Source: Chromera velia
Taxonomy: Eukaryota > Sar > Chromeraceae
DNA: 30,000 bases
Assembly: GCA_018398765.1 (NCBI GenBank)
Contig: JAHBMJ010003202.1
Coordinates: forward strand, 1-30,000
Direction of reading: 5' to 3'
This document shows, one piece after another, positions 1 through 9,770 of the stretch; position 1 is the stretch's first letter, and each line of letters begins with the position of its first letter. Below the pieces are notes generated by a model. It had not been told where the DNA came from and searched no databases. It saw nothing but the letters and a program-made list of their open reading frames with translations. The position numbers and the translations under genes are program-made.

Positions 1-381
1 GGTGGGTGGGTGGGTGGATCGGTCGTTGCCTTTCGTTTGGTTTCGTCTGCATGGCTTTCTTTATTCAGAACAGGAAAGGAGGAAAGTTCATGTTATGAGG
101 CTTCCTCCCTCAATTGCTTCTACAACTTTTTCTTTTTGGGGGTCTTCGCTTTTTTGGTTTCTTCCCACAAGAAAACTGCACTTCTTTCCAAAGAATCAGT
201 CAGTCATTCGTCTGCCGTTCTGAAATCGGTGCATGATAGGGGAAGGTAGAAGAATTTATGGCGATTTATTGGTCAGATGAATACTCCTCCGTCGCTGTCG
301 ACATCGAAATAGACTGGTCCAAACAAAATGAAATGCAATCAATAAATCAACCAAACGAAAAGCAAACAACCGAACGTACGC

Positions 382-419
<38 letters not shown>
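1..419. other. Probable intron of the acyl-CoA dehydrogenase gene
   Basis: No exon is recognisable here on either strand. The stretch ends in a (TG)n run at about 384-416 followed by a TGCAG acceptor at 415-419. The next exon opens in the middle of an acyl-CoA dehydrogenase domain, so earlier exons must lie to the left of the window and this stretch is most likely intron. Short open frames here are low-complexity and carry no recognisable motif. Confidence 0.6.
384..416. repeat. (TG)n microsatellite at an intron end
   Basis: Uninterrupted TG dinucleotides run directly into the acceptor TGCAG. Similar TG tracts lie at about 2211-2241 and 16822-16850, all in introns of this window. Confidence 0.9.
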
Positions 420-1035
420 ACGCGTTGAACATCCAGAGTGCCATCAGGGTCATCAAGGGAGGCAGGGCAGTGAGGGTGACGGGAAGGAAGTGGTACATCT
501 CCGGGGCCATGGATCCTCGGTTGGTCAGTGGGTGTGTGTGTGCGTGGGGGGGTGGGTGGTGACGTCAGTCAGTGCATGCGCTTTCTTTCCGCCGCGCTGG
601 GTGGGATTTGATTATTTGGTTGGTCTTTGTACATACCTGATAAAGGTTTTTTGAATGATTTTCGGTGTATTTTTGTTGACAGCATTTCCGGGTTTCTCAT
701 CAGCACTTGATGCGAAATTTCGTTCGTTTTGTCATGCTGGCTCACTGCAGATGCACTTTTGCGGTTGTCCTCGGTCTTCACATCGATGAGCAGAAGGAGA
801 GAGAGAAGGAGAAGAAGGGGGGAGAAGGAAAGAGAAAGGCGGAGAGACGGCAGGATCTGCACTCTGTGGTCAGTCAAGGAGTGAGAGTCTGCTTACATGT
901 TTCCCCTCGTGCTCTTTTTTTTGAAGTCCAGTCCGTGAAGTGAGTGGTGGATTGAGCGCAGTGGGGCTCAATCGGAAGCAGACAAAGCAGTCAACTCAAG
1001 CCTTGCTTCTTGCGTCCGTTCCTGTTGCTAGGCTG

Positions 1036-1079
<44 letters not shown>

Positions 1080-2207
1080 ATCCTCCTTCTTCCTCACCTG
1101 CATCTGTTCGGACCCTCGTCCTTCCTTCCTGGCTTATCTGATTTAGGGGGGGGGGCTTTTCTAACTGAAACGCGGACAGGCAGAGAGACAGACAGGCAGA
1201 CAAAAAGGCAGGCAGGCAGGCAGGCAGGCAGGCAGAGGAACAGAAAGAAAAACAAAATGCCTTTATTATCTCTCCCCCCAGTGCAGTCGACCAGTTGCTT
1301 CGTCCGGTCTCTTCACCTGCGGAAGTTGTCCGTTTCTTTTATGCTCCAAGAATGCACGTGATCGTGCCTGTGCCCACGGTAACGTGAAAGCGCTCGAGTG
1401 TTCTTCTTGTTGACTGCATTGAACTTGCCCCTGCATATTCTCTCTGTGCTGGATGCTGCACTGAGTGCAGGTGATCGTGCCGATGTCCACCGAGGGAGTC
1501 AACGTGGAGAGACCCCACACGGTGTTTGGGTATGACGACGCGCCGCACGGTCGGTACAGGGGGGGGGGCGCTCTGCGTAGGCGTCTTCACGGCTGAAGGT
1601 CACATCCCTTGAATGTGCAGATACACTTTGTCTGGCCGACACCCTCAGTAGATCAGCGCGCACGCTCTCCTTTGTACCTCGCTCCTTCCATCCAATGCTT
1701 TCTGCTCCTGTGACGCTTCTTTCTACACACATAAACACACGCACACACATGCATAGTCGCACGCACGCACCACGGATGATGCAAGGATCTCAATCGAGAC
1801 CGGTCTTAGTTTACCCACACTCTTGGCTGTTTGAGTTGTGCAGGCCATGCTGAAATGACCTTTGACTGCGAGGTTCCGATTGAGAACGTCCTGCTGGGAC
1901 CTGGGAGAGGATTCGAAATTGCACAGGGGAGGCTGGGGGGGGGCAGGCTGCATCACTGTCTGCGTCTTCTTGGGGCAGCTGAGCGTTCGATGCGTCTGAT
2001 GGCAAGAAGGGCGTTTGACCGGACGGCTTTCGGGGGTCAACTGTCCAGCAACGCCGCGTTCCGAGAGCGACTGGCGAGGTGCAGGGTGCAACTGGACTCC
2101 GCCAAGTGAGTGCTTGAGGGAGGGAGTCAGTGGCCGGGGGCGTGTGAGTGACGTGCCGTCGCATGTCTGCAGTCTGCTCTCTCACATTGCGACATGCTGT
2201 GTTCGTT

Positions 2208-2244
<37 letters not shown>

Positions 2245-3168
2245 GGGTGGGGAGCGATCTCAAGAGGACTATCTGGGGCGGTTCTGTAGAGTGGAGTGCG
2301 AATGGACTGGGCCGGGGCCGAGCCAATATCGATTGCAAGCGTTGTATTGCATTGCATTGTACTGCGTTGTGCAGATGGGCCTGCTACCACGCGGCCGATC
2401 TGATGGATAAGGTAAGCGAGGGCAAGGTGCCAGCCCGAAAACTACACTCAGCCATCGCCAAGGCAAAAGTCCAGACTCCGGAAGTGGCCGGGATGGTCAT
2501 CGACGAGGCCATCCAGTTGTTTGGGGCAGCGGGTGTGTCGGATGTCACCCCGCTTGCTTACCTCTGGGCTCAGGTCGGTTTCTGTTTTTGTATGCGTATG
2601 TTCGTTGTAACGGTGGACTTTTGCTTTCTGTATCTTATTTCTTTTGTTCAATCCCGGTTGGGCTGGATGAGCTTTGCCCTGCCCCCCGTCCTGCATTTCT
2701 AGTGGGTGTCTCTGTATGCCGATATGAATGCATATGCAACGGGAAAGGGACAAGAGAAAGGATTCCCTTGCCTTCTCGAGCCTCTCTGTCGCTGGGTACG
2801 ATTTAAGTGCGGTTCTTCGTCTCCTTCTTCTTCTTCTTCTTCTTCATCATTTCCGTTGTGCTGTGGAGATAAAATGAGACGAGACCCAACGGACGTGTGT
2901 CCGATCAAACTAGACAACGGAAGCAACGTCCCCCTGTATGGTCCCTCCTTTCTTTTCTCTCTCTGTGTGTGTATCTGTCTGTCTTCAGGCTCGCACCATC
3001 AGACTGGCAGACGGGCCCGATGCCGCCCACCTGCGCACTGTGGCGCGTCTGGAGCTCCTCAGCCAGGAGGAGAAGCAGAAGTCTGTCTTTGTCAATGAGA
3101 AGAGCGGCGGTGAGAAACAGCTCCTGAAGAGTTCTCGCTCGTTTGCCGCGCTCACTGCAAAAATGTGA
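420..3168 (+). CDS. Acyl-CoA dehydrogenase, ACAD10/ACAD11/IBR3-like (3' part)
   Basis: Exons 420-519, 751-868, 1471-1549, 1844-2105, 2375-2573 and 2989-3168 join in phase and give about 311 residues; the 5' part is outside the window. Family motifs appear in order: GRKWYISGAMDPR, VIVPMSTEGV, VFGYDDAPHG, QGRLGGGRLHHCLRLLG, AIQLFGAAGVS and IRLADGPDAAH. These are typical of the ACAD10/ACAD11/plant IBR3 branch of FAD-dependent acyl-CoA dehydrogenases, which introduce the alpha-beta double bond in fatty acyl-CoAs. The last motif sits where this branch carries its conserved DGPDEVH segment. An N-terminal kinase-like domain, present in some members, cannot be judged. Two oddities: a Lys/Glu/Gly-rich insertion coded by a GA-rich tract at about 789-850, and a C-terminus of AKM, which resembles a variant PTS1 peroxisomal signal. 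The stop is TGA at 3166. Family assignment is firm; substrate and compartment are inferred. Confidence 0.93.
1038..1236. repeat. (CT)n and (GGCA)n arrays in an ACAD intron
   Basis: A CT tract at about 1038-1079 and a clean GGCA tetranucleotide array at about 1207-1235 lie in the intron 869-1470. They are simple-sequence expansions with no coding potential. Confidence 0.85.
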
Positions 3169-3582
3169 CCAGACCTCAAACCTGTGATCGATCAAATCGT
3201 AAGCGTGTCAAAAAAAAAGCTCAGTAAGTTGTTTGTTGAGCAGATCGACTGAAGCTGACTCAGGCTCGCTTGAATAATAGCTAGTCACTTACTAGATCGC
3301 CCAGATTTAAGTAAAATCAAGAATTACTAAGAGAATATTTGATTTCCATAGTGTTGATAAAAAAAATATTTAAAATGTTTAACAGTAAAAACGGTTGGAA
3401 AACAGTTTGAAAATTTCTATAATTAATATTAAATAGGATGCTTCAACTAGCCTGAGATGCTTCTAGGCGCCGCACTTTTAAAAAAAATTAGAAAAAAAAT
3501 ATGTAGTACGGTTAGGAGTAACGAAAGCAGGACGGTTACTAGGCGGCCGCTAGGCCGCCTGGTTACCAATTTTGTGGTTACG
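3169..3582. other. AT-rich intergenic flank, no gene seen
   Basis: Composition shifts to AT-rich right after the ACAD stop. No open frame with recognisable motifs is present. An 8-bp perfect GC-rich hairpin, AGGCGGCC-GCTA-GGCCGCCT, sits at 3541-3560 close to the left arm of the inverted repeat. Confidence 0.6.
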
Positions 3583-3742
3583 GTTAGTGACCATGTTTGA
3601 TTTGATTATATTTGATTTGATTTGATTTGATTTGAGCTTCAACCTCAAATGTTTGATATTTGAGGTAAGATTTGAGGTTAACCTCTTAGAGTTCCTCACT
3701 GAGTCACTGACTTACTGTCACTCTGATCATTTTTCTCATAAC

Positions 3743-3898
3743 AATAGTTATCAGAACATTTCTGATGTATATTTCAAAAATTTAAAAAGATATATATAAA
3801 ATTATAACTTATCAGGTTATGATAATAGTTATCAGAACATTTCTGATGTATATTTCAAAAATTTAAAAAGATATATATAAAATTATAACTTATCAGGT
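3743..3898. repeat. 81-bp tandem duplication
   Basis: Two copies start at 3743 and 3824 (period 81 bp) and match essentially perfectly until about 3898. Each begins AATAGTTATCAGAACATTTC and contains TATATATAAAATTATAAC. The lack of divergence implies a recent duplication within the transposon region. Confidence 0.93.
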
Positions 3899-4121
3899 CC
3901 GTAAAAAAAATATGCCTGTATGGCAGTGTATATACACTAGTCACTAAGACTCACTCTAGTACTAATAGAGATTAAGAACGTAAAATTGATAGATTTGAAA
4001 TTGCATATGACTTTTTATTGATACGATAAAGTTACAGCACGTACCAAAATTGAGGTGACAATCACTCAGCTTTATGGCACTTCCTTTTCCTCTTCTTCAT
4101 GATCACTTTCTTCAATGTGAA

Positions 4122-4349
4122 TCACCTGTCTTTGATTGACAGAATAATCTCGTTCTTCAGTATTGGGAGCAGAAGTCTCTGCACCTTCCCTACAGACGGG
4201 AGATCGTAGCGGGGGTCCAGTGCCTTGACCAGCTTTCGCAATGCCTCGTTTTCTATGAGATGAGGCCAGCCAGCACTGGCCAGAAAGTCAGTGGTCAGCA
4301 TATTGCACTTGATTCTGTTCTCATGTGTCTCTGCATATGGTGCGACCAC
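4122..4349 (-). pseudogene. hAT-superfamily transposase fragment
   Basis: A 75-codon open frame on the minus strand contains WPHLIENEALRKLVKALDPR and RYDLPSVGKVQRLLLP. This resembles the segment of BED-finger/hAT transposases just before the RNase H-like catalytic core, where a 'pF..v....F..l...l.P.Y.lPSr' pattern is usual. The open frame extends upstream of its first Met in the same frame (EAEAVVAPYAE). No BED finger, DDE residues or C-terminal dimerisation domain follow, so this is a remnant. The assignment rests on one motif seen by eye. Confidence 0.55.
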
Positions 4350-5121
4350 GGCTTCTGCTTCATCTTTGGTGGGGAAAAACGTTCACACGTCAGGCTGCTT
4401 CGACTCCCCCGCCCCCTCCAACCGCTTCTCCTGTCTTTCTTGGAGCAGCTACACATGTTTGTCAGACGTGATCGTCAAGCCATGCTGATTGATGAGGTGG
4501 GTTTGAAAAGAACTGGTTACCGCTGCTGCATACTCACAGCCACAAATAGTTTCTCTTTCCTCCTCGGCTCCTTGTATTTTCACCTGACACTGAATCACAT
4601 TTGCCCCCTTTTACACGGACCATATTTTTTTTGCGTACCCGGCTCTAAAAACAAATTAATGCCTCCTTTTTCCCGTTCGACCCTGTTAGATTGTGTGACA
4701 TGTCTTTATGGGGTGTAAAATGTTTGTAGACGCTCAAAAAGGGGGCCGTAAAAGATGTTCCAGCACCAGAAAAGTCAATACAGCTGTTTGGAAAAACGTT
4801 CAGCTGATCGGTTTACCCTCTGCATGAAGTAAAAAGGGGTGAAACGTCAATTTCAGTACAGCTCAAAACGTTTTTTTTTTGAGAGCAAACCATCAAGATT
4901 TAGGTTTTTTCATTTAAATCAGCATGCGTGACGGATCGGTACTTGCAAAAGTTTTTTCGGGACCTTCATATTTGAGGTTAAAAGTCGTATTGATCAAATA
5001 TTTGATCGTATTTGATAGGTCTTTAAACACTAGGTCCTCCCTAACTGGATATTTGATTTGAGCTTAAGCCCTACCTCAAATCAAATCAAATTAAATCAAA
5101 TCAAATCAAACATGGTCACTA

Positions 5122-6273
5122 GTTACGGTAGTAGTGTTCCAATGGTAGTGGTATAGTAGTGAAAAAATAGGCAGATTTGGCCACATTCTGAGTTAAACTT
5201 AACCTACAAAACCAATTTTAGACTAGTAAAAATCATATTTTTGGCATTCATCAAAAGTTTATTCTAGTAAAAATCAATGTTCATCATTTTATGACTGAAC
5301 TCTAACTCACTCTAACTAGTATATCATTATGTTACATTATGTATAACATATACTATTTGAGTATGATCATTCAGGGCTTTAAACAATAACAAAAATTAAA
5401 CTGCTAATGAGTTAAGTGGTCAAGCTTTAAAATGGCCCTTAAATAGGTTCAGCAACTGTTTTTAGTAGTAGTAACTTTTTGCCAGAGTTCTTCCTTAAAC
5501 TATCATGTACTATCATAGTAGTGGTACACGCATTCAAGTCTGCTGGTTACCATCTTATGGTTATCAAACTGACGATAACTCACTACTGTTTACTACTATT
5601 GTGCTACCATGATGATGATGATGATGATGATGATTGAGGGTTAAATCCTAGATCTAGCGACGCCAGATCCCAAGCCACTAACAAGGTTTTGAGGACAACC
5701 CAGAACACACATTCATGGGGGGGGGATGAGGAAGCACCAAGACCCGGAGGCCTATAGCTGGTAGTCTTTTAGCCTTCCTCCTTCCATCTTTCTCAGTCCT
5801 ATACCTTGCAGCCGCTCGAGAAGAAGTTTGTTTCTTTAGTGTGCATGGCTTGAGAAGAAGTGCATGCATGAGCCATCTATGCAGAGGGCCTGCAGGGCGG
5901 CGCCGCGCCCCGTCTGCATGAGGAAGACCCCGGCCGCGCCGCCGCGCGCATGCAAAATAGCTGGCCGGCCGGGAGTCTCGATCAGCGGGAGAGGCATGGG
6001 AGAGGCTTCAATTGGGTTGTGTGGATTCAAATGGATTCAATCATTGAGGAAGCTGTCTGTCTGGATGTGTGTCTGCGTCTAGTGCTAAGGAGCCAACTGG
6101 AATTGAGGGCAGCTCGGTGTCCGTTTTGCTCTGTCCCCATGCGCAGTTCTGTTCAATAAAGAAAGACCTGTCGTAGCTCGGACTCGGAGACGGCGGCGGG
6201 TTTTGACTTCCGGAGGAGCAACCCAGGCTCATAAACAAGTCGGAACAGAAAGGTTGAGAGAACTCACATAAGG
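5122..6273. other. Intergenic region upstream of PEX4
   Basis: The AT-rich island continues to about 5640 and ends in a clean (ATG)n/(TGA)n array at about 5609-5634. From about 5700 composition becomes GC-richer and includes a GC-dense patch near 5885-5975 with several GCATGC sites. This is probably the promoter and 5' UTR of the E2 gene. No exon or core promoter element can be assigned with confidence. Confidence 0.5.
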
Positions 6274-8213
6274 ATGGCACGCAACCGTCTGACCAAGGAA
6301 TACCGAGAGATCTCCAGACTGGAGGACGTCAGCATAAAATTGGAGGCAAGGTAGGTTTGTGACTGCGTCGAGCGACCAATGCAGTGACGGAAGGGAGGAA
6401 CAAAGATATAAAAGCAGTCTGCTGTGTAAAAAATGCATGTGTGTGAAGAATAAAAAATCGGCTGTACAGATAGACGAATGGGTGGGGTGCAGAGAAAAGA
6501 GAGAGAAAGACCCCGGGCCCCGAGTCGTCAGGCGTAGACGGGCAGTGTCGTGTCTTCATTCCGGAGCCCGCAGAGAATGAGAGTGAGTGGATGGCGCATG
6601 GAGTGGTGTTTGGCGGGAAACGCATGTATAAATGCATCGATTTATTCAACGGGGACAAGCTGTTTGCATGCCGAGGGCTACCGCGGCCTCCACCCTCCAG
6701 ACACAACCTCCGTGAAGCTGTTCTGCTGCCCCCCCACATGTCTATGTACTTGGGTCCGTACGTTTTGCGTGTCCAAAGATGCTTTTCTCTCTGCACAGTG
6801 CTCTACTCTGAACCGCCTGCCAGTTCACGGACGTGGTTTGCCTGCAACTTCAACAGCCGTTTAGTCCTTCTTGTGTTTTCCCCTCTCGAACGATCTACTG
6901 AAAACCCGCCCGCCCGCCCCCTGAATCAATCCGTACAAGCATCGATCGATTGATGTGCCCGCCCCCTTCATTCCCTTTCCTGCCTGCCCGCCTGACTCTC
7001 TTTACAGGCCCGCAGAGTGAGTGGCTCATGTGTTCTCCATGCTCTCACGCACGCACTTGATGCAGCTTGCCCTGCTTGTCTCTCTCTTCTTCTCCTCCTT
7101 CTTCTGCTCGCCTGCCGGTGAGAAAATTAATGAATGATTGAAAACGAATGAATGAATAAGTGTGCCAGTGAGTACAGAAATGGATGAAAGACTGAATTAG
7201 AATACAAAAGAAGGGAACACTTCGAAAGTGTGAGTTAACAAAGCAAACGAGTCCATCAGAAGCAATTCCTGCCCGCATCTTTCCCTTCTCCCCCCTCCCT
7301 CTCATTGCCTCAAACGACACCCCCCAACTGCACGCCACCACTCGATCGGTGCATGCAGCCCTGAAGATCTCCACGATTGGAACGCGTACTTGAAAGGACC
7401 GGAGGGGTCACCGTACGCAGTGAGTCAGTCAGCCATGAAAGAAGGCAGGCAGGCAGTCACGGTCGCTGTCTCCCTCAGAAAAACACTGACCCATTCCTTC
7501 ATAATCTTTCTCTTTGACGCACGCACACACATACACATACACACACACACACACAGAGAGAGAGAGGGGGGNGGGGGGGAGGGAGAGAGGGAAAGAGAGA
7601 GAGGAACACAGAACGACAGAGACGCGCGCACACACACTCACAGACGCTCTCTCTCTCTCTGTCCCTCAAATACGAACACAGATAGACGCATGGATATGAG
7701 GACAGATTATGAGATGGATTGATAGACAGAAGAGCCGTCACTGCTGACTGCCTGCCTGCCTGCAGGGCGGGACGTTCACGATTCGCCTCCAGTGCCCCTC
7801 CCAGTACCCCCTCTCACCCCCGACAGTCACGTTTGTCACGCGGTGTTTTCACCCCAACGTTAACTTCGAGACGGGTGCGTGGCTCATGCATATGTATGCA
7901 TGATGCATGACTCATGGATGCTTCTTTTTTTCATCCGCATGATTGCCTGCCGCATCTCTTCTCAGGTCGATTGTGGGTTGAATGACGAAGGCGGGCTTTC
8001 CCTTTCCCTTCCGTACGTTTTTCAGGCAGTTCAAAGAGAAGCACATGCAGAGAACAGAAGAAAGCAGGATGCGGTCTGGCTGGTTGGCTTGCTGTCCCTC
8101 TGTCTCAGCGTCCGTCTGGGTCTCTTTTCGTCCGCCCGATTTTGTGTCCGTGCCTGTGGCTCCACGTATTTCTCACTGGGTCTTTGCTGCCTGCCTGTCT
8201 GTGTCTGTTTGCA

Positions 8214-8246
<33 letters not shown>

Positions 8247-8618
8247 TTCTATCTTTCTATTTGTCTCTGTCGCGAGACCCGGAAAAGGAAGTGGATTATG
8301 TTGAATAAGTCAATGAAAGGAGAAAGAAAGAAACCCTACAGTCCGTCTTTCTGTTTGTTGTCGAGTCTTCGTGAGAACCTATTTGAAGACTGACTAGCTA
8401 TGCCTGTGCGTGCAGGGGAGTTGTGTCTAGACATTTTGAAGACCGACTGGTCTCCCGCCTGGTCCCTGATCTCCGTCTGTCGAGCAGTCGTGGCGCTGCT
8501 CCACGACCCCAACGCGGACTCCCCCCTCAATTGCGATGCCGGGAATTTGATTCGGTCGGGGGATATGCTAGGATTCCGAACTCTGGCAGCCATGTATACA
8601 AAAGAGCATGCGACTTAA
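6274..8618 (+). CDS. PEX4: Peroxisomal ubiquitin-conjugating enzyme E2 (PEX4)
   Basis: Exons 6274-6350, 7008-7016 (9 nt), 7359-7419, 7766-7874 and 8416-8618 give a 152-aa UBC-fold protein, the normal size for a minimal E2. The N-terminal helix reads MARNRLTKEYREISRL. The core shows WNAYLKGPEGSPYAGG, a proline-rich YPLSPPTVTF strand and HPNVNFETGELCLDILKTDW. In that last motif HPN and the catalytic Cys of ELCLDIL are both present, so it should form a ubiquitin thioester. The segment ILKTDWSPAWSLISVCRA and DSPLNCDAGNLIRSGD are characteristic of PEX4, the E2 that mono-ubiquitinates the PTS1 receptor PEX5 for recycling from the peroxisomal membrane, normally anchored by PEX22 and working with the PEX2/10/12 RING ligases. 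No membrane segment is present, as expected. The ATG at 6274 starts the usual E2 helix. The microexon is inferred from phase and fit. Confidence 0.92.
7008..7016 (+). other. PEX4: 9-nt microexon of PEX4 (inferred)
   Basis: GCCCGCAGA lies between an acceptor TTTACAG and a donor GTGAGT. It completes the split codon left by exon 1 and supplies R-P-A-D/E before the next exon, giving KLEARPADPEDLHDW across the junctions. This is continuous with the usual E2 N-terminal region. Without it, exons 1 and 3 do not join in the correct frame (phase 2 joined to a 1-nt carry would drop three codons but keep frame, so homology fit and splice sites are the main support). Confidence 0.65.
7526..7614. repeat. 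(CA)n/(GA)n tract with an ambiguous base
   Basis: Inside PEX4 intron 3, a CA run passes into GA and a G homopolymer. The base at 7572 is N within the poly-G run, an unresolved homopolymer in the assembly. It does not touch coding sequence. Confidence 0.9.
8211..8262. repeat. (TGTC)n array in PEX4 intron 4
   Basis: TGTC units run from about 8213 to 8242 and then drift to CTATCTTT units. The array is intronic, upstream of the last PEX4 exon. Confidence 0.85.
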
Positions 8619-9770
8619 AGAAGAAAGTGATCTGTGATGGAATCATTGATGGATATTTCTACTGACATTTCAAGACGGTTTAAATTGAATCCAGACGACG
8701 TTGAATTTCGGTTAATTGAAAGGATGTGTGCGCTTATCATCATGCATCGGAATAATTAATGAATGTCACTCATTAGTGTGTACTAGAGTATATATATGTA
8801 TAATAATGCTCATCATTATCATTATACGCCATCGTTGTCTGCCTAGACTAGTGGCCTAGCCTTCGAGGCTTCCAACGTTCGGTAAGAGACAAGCTTGGTA
8901 GCCCTCCCCCAAAGGAGAAACCACACGCAAAAACATGACAAATGACCCCCAGCGGCTCAAAAAGGGCTTGTCCTGAACTATGAGAAAAGGTCGGCTTTAA
9001 ACGCTGGTCTGTAGGATTAAAAGATAACGGGGAAGAGCCAAGCTACCCGCCTTCTTCTATTCCATCTCTCTCTTTTTCTCTTTTTCTTTATTTTCTTTGC
9101 TTTTCCCTGACCGGTGTTCGTATACTGGGAAACTCACGCTATCACAATCCATCACAGTCGTCCTGAAGTGCTCCATGACGTGTGCATACGTGTGACTTGC
9201 CGTTCTGACCCAGGTGGAAAACCCCTATCGAGTCATGCCCCCAGATTTTCACCGTCTCCTCTGATTTTCTTCTTCTACACAGCAATTACACAGCACTGCT
9301 TTCTCAAAAACTGGCTGCGGCTGTGAGTGCGGCTTGTCTGGTCAACTTTGAAGGAAGGGGGAAACCTGGAAGGCTGGCATCTACCCCTAGGCGTGTGGAG
9401 TCACGGGCACGGCCGTGTTTGCCATGGTTCTGGATCTGTGTAGGATAGAGAGCCCAGCTCGCAGGCGTCTCCTCAGTTAGTTGAAGCTCCGAGGTCGTTG
9501 TGGGTGTTTTGCTTCCTCTGCTTGCTTTATGGTTGTCCTTTTGGCGCATCCACTGCTTGTTCCAGAGTGAGGGGACACCTGGTGACTCTGGGTGCCTCAA
9601 CTGCGTCAAGAGACTGGGAGAACAAGAAGTTCGCAAAGCCGTCTCCGACTGTTGTAGAAGAAACTCATTGTGTTGGGAGCTGGAAGCTTTCTACCACTAT
9701 GTGGGGCTGCCTGCTTGTTTGTCTACTCTCTTCGCACCCACGCCAAAGCGTAAAAACGATTGATTGACTA
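8619..9770. other. Intergenic region downstream of PEX4
   Basis: Two overlapping open frames of about 87-89 codons at 9498-9767 (+) and one of 110 codons at 9304-9636 (-) show no motif that I recognise. The plus-strand frame has scattered cysteines and is followed by a TAATAATG-rich tail near 9765-9800. Such a tail can mark the 3' end of a non-LTR retroelement, but no reverse transcriptase motif is present to support that. I make no functional call. Confidence 0.4.

Larger units (their letters stand above)
3583..5121. mobile_element. Decayed DNA transposon with inverted repeats
   Basis: The left arm (about 3583-3640) contains TAGTGACCATGTTTGATTTG followed by (TTTGAT)n. The right arm (about 5074-5121) is its reverse complement: (ATCAAA)n then CATGGTCACTA. 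The arms enclose about 1.5 kb of AT-rich sequence holding a hAT-type transposase remnant on the minus strand. An additional TTTGA-rich stretch lies inside the right arm near 4970-5070. Exact ends and target-site duplication could not be fixed by eye, so the true termini may lie further out. Confidence 0.55.

Noticed and set aside
1723-2338. Minus-strand frames of 122 and 175 codons
   Set aside because: They are shadows of the dehydrogenase exon at 1844-2105 and of a CA repeat.
2148-2702. A 184-codon plus-strand frame with a TG-encoded VCVCVC stretch
   Set aside because: It joins intron sequence to the true exon 2375-2573; splice sites and homology define the smaller exon.
8211-8262. Regularly spaced tetranucleotide arrays (also at 20441, 21573, 29625) as CRISPR
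   Set aside because: Pure period-4 microsatellites without spacers, in introns of a eukaryotic genome.
9304-9767. Open frames as a retrotransposon ORF
   Set aside because: No reverse transcriptase, endonuclease or RNase H motif could be seen; the TAATAATG tail alone is not enough.
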